From Lachnospiraceae bacterium (GTDB lineage Bacteria; Bacillota; Clostridia; Lachnospirales; Lachnospiraceae): 37,891 nt of DNA. Below the pieces are notes generated by a model. The model was not told the origin of the DNA. It did not search any database and saw nothing but the letters and a program-made list of their open reading frames with translations. The translations under genes were made by a program, and so were the position numbers. Shown in pieces: positions 1-6,795 of the stretch; the first letter of the stretch is position 1, and each line of letters opens with the position of its first letter. The stretch covers positions 1-37,891 of the forward strand of contig JAEEVO010000019.1 in the NCBI GenBank assembly GCA_016290905.1, given 5' to 3'.

Positions 1-1
1 G

Positions 2-49
2 AGAGAAGAAATTGAAAGATGTAGGAAGCAAGGGATTATTATAAGTTGA
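2..49 (+). pseudogene. C-terminal tail of an upstream ORF, possibly a RelE/HigB-type toxin
   Basis: The frame beginning at position 2 is open from the window edge to a TGA at 47-49 and gives a charged tail (REEIERC...). It sits directly upstream of a HigA-like antitoxin fragment. HigB/RelE toxins often end in a similar 'REIE' helix, so this could be the toxin partner. Only 15 residues are visible and the ending is not a clean family match, so the identity is a guess from context. Confidence 0.25.
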
Positions 50-54
50 GAAAA

Positions 55-118
55 GGAAACAGGGGACGGTTCTCTGTTCCCTAAAAAACAAAGGGAACGG
101 AGAACCGTCCCCTGTTCC
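55..118. repeat. GGGGACGG-family palindrome, long hairpin (copy 1)
   Basis: Two arms of about 27 bases (55-82 and 92-118) are reverse complements with one single-base indel and one mismatch, separated by an A-rich loop. The core reads CAGGGGACGGTTCTC. Related cores occur at 1736-1763, 2461-2490 and 6761-6795. This resembles REP-like elements that, in clostridia, are associated with REP-associated tyrosine (Y1) transposases; no such transposase is in the window. Here it lies between the possible toxin tail and the antitoxin fragment and would form a very stable hairpin in RNA. Confidence 0.85.
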
Positions 119-148
119 CTCTTTTTCTAGAAAGGAGAACTGATCAAT

Positions 149-352
149 ATGACAAAATTAGATGATTTTATTGAAGAACAATTACAAGACCCTGTTTTTA
201 AAGAAAAATATGATGCATTAGAACCTGAGTTTGTTGTAATGCAGGCAATGATAGATGCAAGAAAAGATAAAGGAATGACTCAGAAAGAATTGTCTGCAGC
301 CACCGGAATATCACAAGCCGATATAAATTTGTACCGATACCGGGGAGTATAA
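149..352 (+). pseudogene. Truncated HigA-type (XRE) antitoxin
   Basis: The 67-residue product starts like HigA-family antitoxins: an acidic N-terminal helix containing DDFIEEQL, an 'LEPEF' segment, then the first half of an XRE helix-turn-helix (MTQKELSAATGISQADI, about residues 43-59). At the point where the recognition helix should continue (ISxLENG), the frame runs into NLYRYRGV and stops. The second half of the HTH is therefore lost. A good Shine-Dalgarno site (AAAGGAG) precedes the ATG at 149. The stop at 350-352 abuts the next gene's ATG at 354, as if a deletion fused the antitoxin 5' end to the lipoprotein leader. DNA binding and toxin neutralisation are probably lost. Confidence 0.6.
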
Positions 353-353
353 G

Positions 354-1730
354 ATGAGAAAAAGAGTAATTAGTTGGATATTAATATTAGTTTTGGTCAT
401 TGCTGCCGTAGGATGCAGTTCGAAAGTGGAGGATGAGATCCCGGCAGCGCCTAAAGCGACTGAGATGCCGGAAGCCACATCGTTACCTGAACCGTCTCCG
501 ACACCTGAAGCAACTTTAACTCCGGAGGCTACGCCGACACCGGAAGCTACAGCTACTCCCGAGCCGACGCCGACCATGACTCCTGACGAACTGTATGAGG
601 AAGCTATTGAAAAATCGCTTCTTGATACCGGTAATAACTACAGGTTGAAGCGTGTGCTTGAAAAAGCAAGAGCAGGTGAGGATATCTACGTCTGTGCACT
701 TGGAGGCTCTGTTACGGAAGGTGCACTTGCAAAGACGAACGATGATGGATATGCGTATCTTTTTGCAAATGAGTTTAGGGAAACGTACTGTCCGGGAGAC
801 GGATTGAATTTCCATTTTGTGAATGCCGGTCTTTCCGGTACTCCTTCATGCCTGGGGATTATGAGATATCAGAAGGATGTCGTTGATCTTCTTGGTGCGG
901 ATCCTGATATTTTGATCATCGAATTTGCCATCAATGATTATAATGAACCTACAAAAGGCAGGGCTTATGAGAGCCTGATCCGCAAGGCTCTTGAAGCTAA
1001 TGACGAATGTGCGGTCATCTTGCTTTATTCGATCGCGAAGACCGGCTGGAATATGCAGGACAATTATATTAAGATGGGGAAATATTACAGTGTTCAGCAG
1101 GTCAGCATTAAAAATGCCCTATATAAGACGAGCAAGGTTATGAGGGTTTCTCAGGGCAAATATTTTGCCGATGATTATCATCCGACCACTTACGGCCATA
1201 AGCTTATGAAGGATTGTATGATGAATCTGATCAAAGCCGTGGACGAAGAGGAAGCCGGACCAGAGATTGAGCTGCCGGAAAAGGATTTCGCCGGTGCGGA
1301 TTTCAAAGATCTGGTGATGATAGACCGTAATTCTGAAAGCAGCGGCCATTTGAAAATTGATCAGGGCAGTTTCTCGGATGTTGATGAAGCTGTAGTGAGT
1401 ATGTATTTTACGAAGAAGGCGTCATTCCCTGATAACTTCTGCCATAAGGCGGGGAGCGAAAACAAGCCTTTTAAGGTGGTTTTGAACTGCAAGAATATTT
1501 TGATCAATTATAAGACTTCTAACCGTTCGGATTTCGGTAAAGCGGATTTCTATATCGATGGCGAGCTTGTTGTTACCGCTGACGGGTATTCGGCCAGCGG
1601 CTGGAACAACTGCAATGTCATCATGGTTCTGAAACAAAACGAACCCGCAGAGCACGTACTTGAAGTCAAGATGGCAGAAGGCAGCGAAGACAAGGCGTTT
1701 ACTATTTTGGCGATCGGGTACTCGGAATAA
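354..1730 (+). CDS. Secreted SGNH/GDSL-family esterase lipoprotein
   Basis: The 458-residue product is probably an extracellular, membrane-anchored esterase, perhaps acting on acylated polysaccharide. A signal peptide (residues 1-20) ends in a lipobox with Cys21. Residues 35-78 are a Pro/Thr/Glu-rich linker of TPEA-like repeats. The SGNH core follows: block I GGSVT with nucleophile Ser119, an NAGLSGT block around 157-163, Asn194 in AINDYNE, and the terminal DDYHPTTYGH block with His276 and Asp273/274. Residues from about 320 to 458 look like a beta-rich accessory domain of unknown function. GGGGAG at 342-347 sits 6 nt before the ATG. Expression may depend on readthrough from the broken antitoxin upstream. 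The substrate cannot be read from the sequence. Confidence 0.8.
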   Translation: MRKRVISWILILVLVIAAVGCSSKVEDEIPAAPKATEMPEATSLPEPSPTPEATLTPEATPTPEATATPEPTPTMTPDELYEEAIEKSLLDTGNNYRLKRVLEKARAGEDIYVCALGGSVTEGALAKTNDDGYAYLFANEFRETYCPGDGLNFHFVNAGLSGTPSCLGIMRYQKDVVDLLGADPDILIIEFAINDYNEPTKGRAYESLIRKALEANDECAVILLYSIAKTGWNMQDNYIKMGKYYSVQQVSIKNALYKTSKVMRVSQGKYFADDYHPTTYGHKLMKDCMMNLIKAVDEEEAGPEIELPEKDFAGADFKDLVMIDRNSESSGHLKIDQGSFSDVDEAVVSMYFTKKASFPDNFCHKAGSENKPFKVVLNCKNILINYKTSNRSDFGKADFYIDGELVVTADGYSASGWNNCNVIMVLKQNEPAEHVLEVKMAEGSEDKAFTILAIGYSE

Positions 1731-1735
1731 AATGT

Positions 1736-1763
1736 AACAGGGGACGGGGTTAGTGGTCCGTTT
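1736..1763. repeat. GGGGACGG-family element (copy 2)
   Basis: The core AACAGGGGACGGGGTTAGTGG matches the element at 2461-2490 almost base for base and in the same orientation. The two copies flank the SUKH-like gene as direct repeats. This copy has lost part of the outer inverted arm seen in copy 3. Confidence 0.75.
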
Positions 1764-1819
1764 GAGGAGTTTTTATACAGGATTGATGTGGGATGATCGG
1801 AAGGAGGATTTTGACAGAT

Positions 1820-2500
1820 ATGAACTATGATAATACAAGTTTACCGGAAGAAGTGCAAAAGTATCTGGCGGAGATATATAATGACGAAGAACTGAGAGAT
1901 GTTTTTTATGATTGCGATATTGAAATATATGATGAGGATTGGATCAAGGATATAGAAGAGGATGATGCCTGGCTTGAGGAGCTGATGGGACCGGGAGAAT
2001 CCAGTTACAGCAATTTAAAACCATTTGGGCGTGATGGAACGGGGGCCTTATGGGTAGTTATAGATGACAGAATGATCGGTTATATCGGAACTGAGGGCCA
2101 GTGTGGCATCGTGGCACGAAATATACACGAATTTATGAATATTGCTTCGGTGTGGGGCGGATATCTGTGTGATTATTGGGATGAAGATATTCTGGCAAGC
2201 CGGGAAGCTTTTTACGATACCATGAACAATCCTGAACGATTAGAGCAATATGAAAATATAGAAAGAAATCGGAGAGTGTTTGAAGGTTTTATCAAAAGAC
2301 ATGGTTTTACTAAAGAGATATATGAAATGGCAGTAGGCGGAATTACGGTAGAACCTTTTTTTATAGTTAAGGCTACTACGGATGAGTATGTTGATTCGGA
2401 ATCTCTGATATCACCTTTAGACGGGCAGAATAAATTGGAGGATCTGATAAAGCGATTAATGAACCAGGGGGACGGGGTTAGTGGTTCATTTTTGGGATAA
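1820..2500 (+). CDS. SMI1/KNR4 (SUKH)-like protein
   Basis: The product (226 residues from the chosen start) resembles the SUKH superfamily: an acidic N-terminal helical part, then a core around residues 68-107 with GRDGTGALW, a strand pattern of the type VVIDDRMIGYIG and an NIHEFM helix. Many bacterial SUKH proteins are immunity proteins against nuclease or deaminase toxins; others have unknown roles. No toxin gene is visible beside it. The upstream in-frame ATG at 1793 lacks a ribosome site, whereas AAGGAGG at 1801-1807 precedes the ATG at 1820, so that start was chosen. The last 13 codons (MNQGDGVSGSFLG) are encoded by a GGGGACGG repeat, so the native C-terminus appears replaced. Confidence 0.6.
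   Translation: MNYDNTSLPEEVQKYLAEIYNDEELRDVFYDCDIEIYDEDWIKDIEEDDAWLEELMGPGESSYSNLKPFGRDGTGALWVVIDDRMIGYIGTEGQCGIVARNIHEFMNIASVWGGYLCDYWDEDILASREAFYDTMNNPERLEQYENIERNRRVFEGFIKRHGFTKEIYEMAVGGITVEPFFIVKATTDEYVDSESLISPLDGQNKLEDLIKRLMNQGDGVSGSFLG
2461..2490. repeat. GGGGACGG-family hairpin inside a coding 3' end (copy 3)
   Basis: GAACCA (2461-2466) and TGGTTC (2482-2487) are perfect inverted arms around the GGGGGACGGGGTTAG core. The element lies in frame inside the end of the SUKH-like gene and supplies its last residues. It could also form an RNA hairpin near the stop codon. Confidence 0.8.
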
Positions 2501-2536
2501 AGATGTCTCTGTTTGTCGATGATAGGAGAACGGTGA

Positions 2537-2881
2537 GTGAATAAGAATAGTACATTATCGTTTTATAATTCTCATGCTGAGGATTCACTTAATTCGACAA
2601 AGAGTAACCGCTTGCCGAAGTGGGATCCTTTCTTTAAACGATTTGCAGGAAATCAGTATCTGCTGTATGGCTTGATACATGAGAAAGAAGGAATACACAA
2701 GCTGTATGAGGCTTGCTACCGGGATAATCTGCATTCCATCTGGGCTGTTGCGGAGCTTTATCGAAAGGGAAATACAAAAGAAGAGTTTTGTGGAATCCTT
2801 GAGAAAAATATGCGTCCGGTATATGATTCGGCCAGGAGGCAGGGGTATGAGGTGTGGATTTATTTGTTTAGCTTTAAGTAA
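2537..2881 (+). CDS. Small protein of unknown function
   Basis: A GTG start at 2537 has GGAG at 2525-2528 about 8 nt upstream. The 114-residue product is basic and aromatic-rich in its second half (WDPFFKRF, YLLYGLIHEK, YEVWIYLFSF) with no signal peptide or membrane segment. I do not recognise the family. It follows the SUKH-like gene by 36 nt, so it could be a second orphan gene of a polymorphic-toxin immunity cluster, but that is context only. Confidence 0.45.
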   Translation: MNKNSTLSFYNSHAEDSLNSTKSNRLPKWDPFFKRFAGNQYLLYGLIHEKEGIHKLYEACYRDNLHSIWAVAELYRKGNTKEEFCGILEKNMRPVYDSARRQGYEVWIYLFSFK

Positions 2882-2948
2882 ATAGTCGGACGAACTCAAC
2901 TTAACTATATAGCGGTACGTTTTTTTGTTTGAAATTAAGTTTGTTTTA

Positions 2949-3090
2949 TCATCTGATATACGCGACATTGATTTTTTCAATAAGTCCCATAGTTCCTCCG
3001 CCTGCGATTGCACTTCCATACTCGGATTTCTTTAATTTTACTATATGCCGGGCTTTGTCAATGTATCGAAGGCAGAGGACAACGGCGGGT
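2949..3090 (-). pseudogene. Possible C-terminal gene relic, minus strand
   Basis: Just beyond the stop of the glycosidase-like gene, a shifted minus-strand frame stays open for about 47 codons to a TGA at 2949-2951. Its translation looks protein-like (LKKSEYGSAIAGGGTMGLIE) rather than random. It has no start codon or ribosome site of its own. It could be the decayed tail of another gene. I do not recognise the family. Confidence 0.25.
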
Positions 3091-4824
3091 TTATTCCCAT
3101 TTATATTTTTTGAATAATCCGGGAACTGCCGGGATTTCTACGATATATTCCGTCTGCATCCTGAAGTCTTCAAACCTTATCGTTTTTTGTGCGGGTATCT
3201 TTCTGCCCGTTTCGATATCTACCAGGGATGAAACCTCCTTACGGGTATGGAGGATTACCTTGTCGGTGTGTAGATCTTCTTTTACATAACGGTAAAGGAT
3301 CATGCTGCCATCTTCATAGGTAAACATTGAGAAGTTCCTGCCGCTTGCATATTCACCGGAGGTAAGAACCCTTTTAATAACGTCAACTGCCGCTTTGGGC
3401 ATCTGATTGAGGTCGCTGTCATTATCCGGAACGGCCATGATATAGAGCCTGCCTTTGCCGTAGGTACTACGAAGAAAGAGCGAAGCATGCAGATCTCCGT
3501 CGCCACCGTTAAGCAGAGACCATGAGTTGTTGTTTCCATGGACAATTTCAGGGAAAAGAACAGGTTTCCGGTGTTCTAAGTAACCGGCCATATCGCCGGT
3601 CACATGATAACGGGTTACATTGTAACGTCTGCCGGTAAGCCGTGCCTCTGTGAGACCGGCCTTTCGCAAAGCTTCTCCGGCTTCACGTAAGAATCCTGTA
3701 GTAATGACGGCATCTCCGCCCTTTTCCACGAAATCCTTTATTTTTTCAATTATATTTTCATGAGCAAGGGAGCTTTCGGTAAACAATATGCGTTCGGCAT
3801 TTTCTGGGAAGAAAGGAGTGGGCTCAATCGGTATGCCCAACATGCCAAGTCTCATCTCAAGATGGTTTTCGCCGCTTGAAGCAAACGGAATGAATACAGG
3901 AACTCCGCAGGGCTTTATATTTCTATCCAGTATCTTGTCTATCTTGGACAATTGAAGTCCCATAGCTGTTACGAGATGGTTGTTGATCAGATCCTTCCAC
4001 ATAAAGTGCATAAGCTCTTTAGCGCCTGCAAACGCAGTAAGATAAGCCTGTTCCAGATATCTGTCAACAGACCAGCACTGGTAGGTATCGAACCATCCCC
4101 CGCCGTTCCTTCCGGGCCAGGCGTTCTCAAAATATCTTAAGAGGGAATAACTCAGATACTCGGGCAGATGCTGATCGGTATATGCTACGCTTCTTGTTTC
4201 GGTTCCGGTATATGTTGCGTCAAAAATATCTCTTTGAACTTCCGGGACATATCCTGTGAAGTGGAAGGATTCTCTCCAGTTCGGATACTTTATGACAACC
4301 TTCACCTTCGGATTTACAGCCTTCATCGGTTTTACTATGAGATTTTCGGAGACATCCTTCATCAGTTCTTTTCTGAAGGTTACCCAGTCCCTGTCTCCCT
4401 TTTCTTTTATGCAACGTTCGCAAGTACAGTTTGTAAAGTAAAAATCATCGAGGATTATCTCGTCAAAAATACCGGCTGTATACTCGGAAATCTCTTTCAT
4501 GCGTTTTCTCATAGCGGGATCGGTATAACAGAAGGTTCCGAACAAACGCTGTTTCCCGCTCTCTGCACCTTCAAAATCATTGATGGTTGTCGTGATGCCT
4601 CCCGATACTTCGACTCCTTTTTCTTCCAGAAAGTTCTTGATCATCATCAGCTGATCTTTATCAACATCACATTCCGAACGGTGAGTTTCAAGGTATACTT
4701 TGTCCAATCCGATATACTTCTCGATAAAGTCATAGTCACTGCTTAAAGACTCCTTTGTGAATCCCTTTGCGGTATGCGCGGGAATGTAAACCACAGTCTT
4801 AAAATTCTTAAAGTGCTGCCCCAT
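3091..4824 (-). CDS. Glycoside hydrolase-like TIM-barrel protein
   Basis: The 577-residue product has no signal peptide, so it is probably cytoplasmic. The first 320 or so residues read as a (beta/alpha)8 barrel with strand-end acidic motifs: EIILDDFYF around residue 122-130, then a CTCERC cysteine cluster, VKVVIKYPNW and an HFMWKDL segment. Residues from about 330 to 470 resemble the glutamine-amidotransferase-like or trimerisation domain seen in GH42-type enzymes, with an FVEKGGDAVITTGF strand-turn. A small beta domain closes the protein. The layout suggests a glycosidase, but the exact GH family and the catalytic pair are not certain. AAGGGG precedes the ATG. It is monocistronic and divergent from the flavin reductase gene. 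Confidence 0.5.
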   Translation of the reverse strand: MGQHFKNFKTVVYIPAHTAKGFTKESLSSDYDFIEKYIGLDKVYLETHRSECDVDKDQLMMIKNFLEEKGVEVSGGITTTINDFEGAESGKQRLFGTFCYTDPAMRKRMKEISEYTAGIFDEIILDDFYFTNCTCERCIKEKGDRDWVTFRKELMKDVSENLIVKPMKAVNPKVKVVIKYPNWRESFHFTGYVPEVQRDIFDATYTGTETRSVAYTDQHLPEYLSYSLLRYFENAWPGRNGGGWFDTYQCWSVDRYLEQAYLTAFAGAKELMHFMWKDLINNHLVTAMGLQLSKIDKILDRNIKPCGVPVFIPFASSGENHLEMRLGMLGIPIEPTPFFPENAERILFTESSLAHENIIEKIKDFVEKGGDAVITTGFLREAGEALRKAGLTEARLTGRRYNVTRYHVTGDMAGYLEHRKPVLFPEIVHGNNNSWSLLNGGDGDLHASLFLRSTYGKGRLYIMAVPDNDSDLNQMPKAAVDVIKRVLTSGEYASGRNFSMFTYEDGSMILYRYVKEDLHTDKVILHTRKEVSSLVDIETGRKIPAQKTIRFEDFRMQTEYIVEIPAVPGLFKKYKWE

Positions 4825-4904
4825 ATTATTTCCCCTTAATCTTTTATAATTATATTGTACTACATCCTTAAACTTCCAATATGGTTATAATATTGGAATC
4901 TTAC

Positions 4905-4989
4905 TGTCATCCTGAGGGTTCTTGCCCGAAGGATCATGTATTTGTGAAGTACGTAAGATTCTTCGCTTCGCTCAGAATAACATATGGGA
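4905..4989. repeat. Inverted pair of TGTCATCCTGAG / TTCTGAGCGAAGCGAA repeats
   Basis: The left part contains GTCATCCTGAGGG..GAAGGATC, itself a small palindrome. The right part (4953-4989) is the reverse complement of a 37-base unit at 22059-22095 with a single mismatch. Together the two parts form a large imperfect hairpin. Units of the type GTCATTCTGAGCGAAGCGAAGAATC are widespread intergenic repeats in bacteria. It lies between divergent genes. Confidence 0.8.
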
Positions 4990-5013
4990 AGTATTAGTTA
5001 CACAACTTCATTC

Positions 5014-5118
5014 TATCAGGATTATCTTGAAAATCAATGGAGAAAAATGGTTGGACAATAACCGGTATATAAAAAGATATTTACAAACTTTTTTATCTGC
5101 GGTAAAATAATCCTGATA
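5014..5118. repeat. 12-bp inverted repeat bracketing a promoter
   Basis: TATCAGGATTAT at 5014-5025 and its exact reverse complement ATAATCCTGATA at 5107-5118 flank 81 bases that carry the promoter of the flavin reductase gene. The right arm overlaps the -10 box. It could be a looping operator or a site-specific inversion substrate. No recombinase gene is in the window. Confidence 0.6.
5080..5108 (+). promoter_or_regulatory. Sigma-A-type promoter for the flavin reductase gene
   Basis: TTTACA (5080-5085), a 17-base spacer and TAAAAT (5103-5108) sit about 70 bases upstream of the ATG at 5181. Confidence 0.65.
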
Positions 5119-5180
5119 AAGACTGTAGACGTGAGATAAGAAAATAACTCTACGTTTTACCGTAAGGAGAAGTACAAACG

Positions 5181-5753
5181 ATGAGTAAGCAGAATTGGAA
5201 GGCCGGCAATATGCTGTATCCGGTACCGGCGGTAATGGTAAGCTGTAAAGCAAAGGATAAGGATGCAGTACCTAATATTATTACATTGGCATGGGCGGGG
5301 ACCGTGTGTTCGGATCCGGTAATGCTTTCCGTATCGGTAAGGCCGGAAAGGTATTCACATGATATAATAGAGAAGAGCGGGGAGTTTGTGGTAAACCTTG
5401 TAACAGAGGACTTAACACGAGCCTGCGACTGGTGCGGAGTACGTTCCGGAAGAGATTTTGATAAGTTCAAAGAAATGAAACTTACAACATATATCTCGGA
5501 CTTTATGGAAACGCCTGCAATATCGGAGAGTCCCGTAAACATTTATTGTAAGGTAAAGGATATTTTAAGGCTTGGATCTCATGACATGTTCCTGGCGGAG
5601 GTAACCGGCGTAACGGTAGACGAAGCATATATGGATGAAAACGGGAAGTTCGATCTGGCGGCAACAAAGCTTATCGCCTATTCACACGGGGAGTATTTTG
5701 CCTTGGGAAAGAAGCTGGGGAAATTCGGTTATTCGGTTCAAAAGAAAAAGTAA
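5181..5753 (+). CDS. Flavin reductase-like (FMN-binding split barrel) protein
   Basis: The 190-residue product matches the DIM6/NTAB flavin reductase-like family in length and pattern: VPAVMVSCKAKD near the start, PNIITLAWAGTVCSDPVMLSVSVRPERYSHDIIE for FMN phosphate and isoalloxazine contacts, EFVVNLVTEDL, then a CDWCG segment and GSHDMFLAEVTGV. Proteins of this family bind FMN non-covalently and reduce flavins or act as flavoredoxins. The physiological partner is unknown. AAGGAGA precedes the ATG. The next gene starts 18 bases downstream, so the two are probably co-transcribed. Confidence 0.85.
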   Translation: MSKQNWKAGNMLYPVPAVMVSCKAKDKDAVPNIITLAWAGTVCSDPVMLSVSVRPERYSHDIIEKSGEFVVNLVTEDLTRACDWCGVRSGRDFDKFKEMKLTTYISDFMETPAISESPVNIYCKVKDILRLGSHDMFLAEVTGVTVDEAYMDENGKFDLAATKLIAYSHGEYFALGKKLGKFGYSVQKKK

Positions 5754-5771
5754 CAAAGGAGGTGAGAACAG

Positions 5772-6449
5772 TTGAAGAAACTAAAGATGCCCAACATATT
5801 TGATATTCTGTTTGCTTTGATAGGTGTATCATTATGCGGCATAGGTGTTGGATTCGTAAACTGTGCTTCACTGGGATTTGATTCGATCGGTATATTTTAT
5901 GACGGTATCCGGAATATCCTTGGCTTTTCGTCCGACCTGCTCGGAGTGGCCAGTTTCATCGTAAGCGGTGTTTTGTGTGTTTTTCTTTTCTTTGCAGCAA
6001 GAAAGTATGTAAGTTTCGGTACTTTTATTTATATTCTTGCCTATGGCAGTTTTATCACCGTTGGCAGTTTAATATATAACGCGCTGATAATCGAAAGTAC
6101 AATGGTGGTAAGGATCGTATTTACTGTGATGGGATTTTTGCTCCTGTATTTCGGGATTGGCATTTATGTTGCGATAGATATCGGCGTAGATGCATTTACC
6201 GGAGTCGTTCTGTTCCTGACTGACAAGACTCATTTCGAAATGAAATATGTAAAGATAGTCTTTGATATACTTCTGCTTGTTATCGGGGCATTACTTGGGG
6301 GAACTCTTGGAGTTTCAACCTTTGTGACCATGGTACTCGCAGGACCTGTCATACAGTTCTTTTCAAAAAGGTTTCAGAAGGTATACTTTAGGTTTAAGTT
6401 AAGAAACATTAAAGCAGAGAAGGAACGATCAAATACTGAGGAAGGATGA
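5772..6449 (+). CDS. YczE/YitT-type integral membrane protein
   Basis: The 225-residue product starts with TTG behind a very strong Shine-Dalgarno site (AAAGGAGGTGA, 5756-5765). It has five or six hydrophobic segments: residues about 10-30, 45-75, 80-105, 110-135 and 155-195. The pattern GIGVGFVNCASLGFDSIG near the N-terminus and IDIGVDAFTGVV later resembles the paired half-repeats of the YczE/YyaS/YitT family. The C-terminal 30 residues are charged and cytoplasmic. Transport substrate unknown. It appears to form an operon with the flavin reductase-like gene. Confidence 0.7.
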   Translation: MKKLKMPNIFDILFALIGVSLCGIGVGFVNCASLGFDSIGIFYDGIRNILGFSSDLLGVASFIVSGVLCVFLFFAARKYVSFGTFIYILAYGSFITVGSLIYNALIIESTMVVRIVFTVMGFLLLYFGIGIYVAIDIGVDAFTGVVLFLTDKTHFEMKYVKIVFDILLLVIGALLGGTLGVSTFVTMVLAGPVIQFFSKRFQKVYFRFKLRNIKAEKERSNTEEG

Positions 6450-6474
6450 TCAGGCGGATTCTTTCTGTAATAAG

Positions 6475-6729
6475 GTGAGAAATTTCTTTGGATTAAAACC
6501 TCGAGTTGATTATCAAAAATTGGATGAAACACAAAAGAAAACGGTACGTAAATCATGGTATCTTGCACAGATCATTTATTCTGTTATCTCTGCTCCAATA
6601 CTAGATGACGAGAATAATATGAACTTTGATGTTGAACAAACAATAAACAATGCTAGAAAGTCCTTGCAAACTTTGAGATTAGAAGAATGTTATACAAATT
6701 ATTATGGCTCGGATACCATACTTTGTTAA
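6475..6729 (+). CDS. Small hypothetical protein, possibly a fragment
   Basis: The GTG at 6475 starts an 84-residue frame. The product is soluble, helical and polar (DETQKKTVRKSWYLAQIIYSV) and not recognised. Base composition is visibly more AT-rich than the preceding genes, and the ribosome site is poor, which suggests a transferred or truncated gene. A GGGGACGG hairpin lies just downstream. Confidence 0.35.
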   Translation: MRNFFGLKPRVDYQKLDETQKKTVRKSWYLAQIIYSVISAPILDDENNMNFDVEQTINNARKSLQTLRLEECYTNYYGSDTILC

Positions 6730-6760
6730 ACGAAGGAAAGCTTATTTAACTATAACCCAC

Positions 6761-6795
6761 AATAAGACAGAGGACCGTCCGTCCCCTGTCTTATT
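6761..6795. terminator. Bidirectional hairpin terminator of the GGGGACGG family (copy 4)
   Basis: AATAAGACAGAGGAC (6761-6775) pairs with GTCCCCTGTCTTATT (6781-6795) across a 5-base loop with one mismatch. On the minus strand it reads AGGGGACGGACGG, so it belongs to the same repeat family as the copies at 55-118, 1736 and 2461. It overlaps the stop codon of the minus-strand TerD gene (6791-6793) and separates convergent genes. Confidence 0.7.

Noticed and set aside
470-590. CRISPR-like or tandem DNA repeat
   Set aside because: The repeated CCGGAAGC/ACTCC units encode the Thr-Pro-Glu linker of the lipoprotein, with no spacers or constant repeat length.
354-815. Minus-strand frames with valine/glycine/serine repeats opposite the lipoprotein linker
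   Set aside because: These are the shadow of the Pro-Thr-Glu repeats in the coding strand and lack ribosome sites.
4168-4746. Plus-strand frame of 192 codons inside the glycosidase-like gene
   Set aside because: It is antisense to a well-supported gene, with unlikely composition (many Cys and Phe) and no ribosome site.
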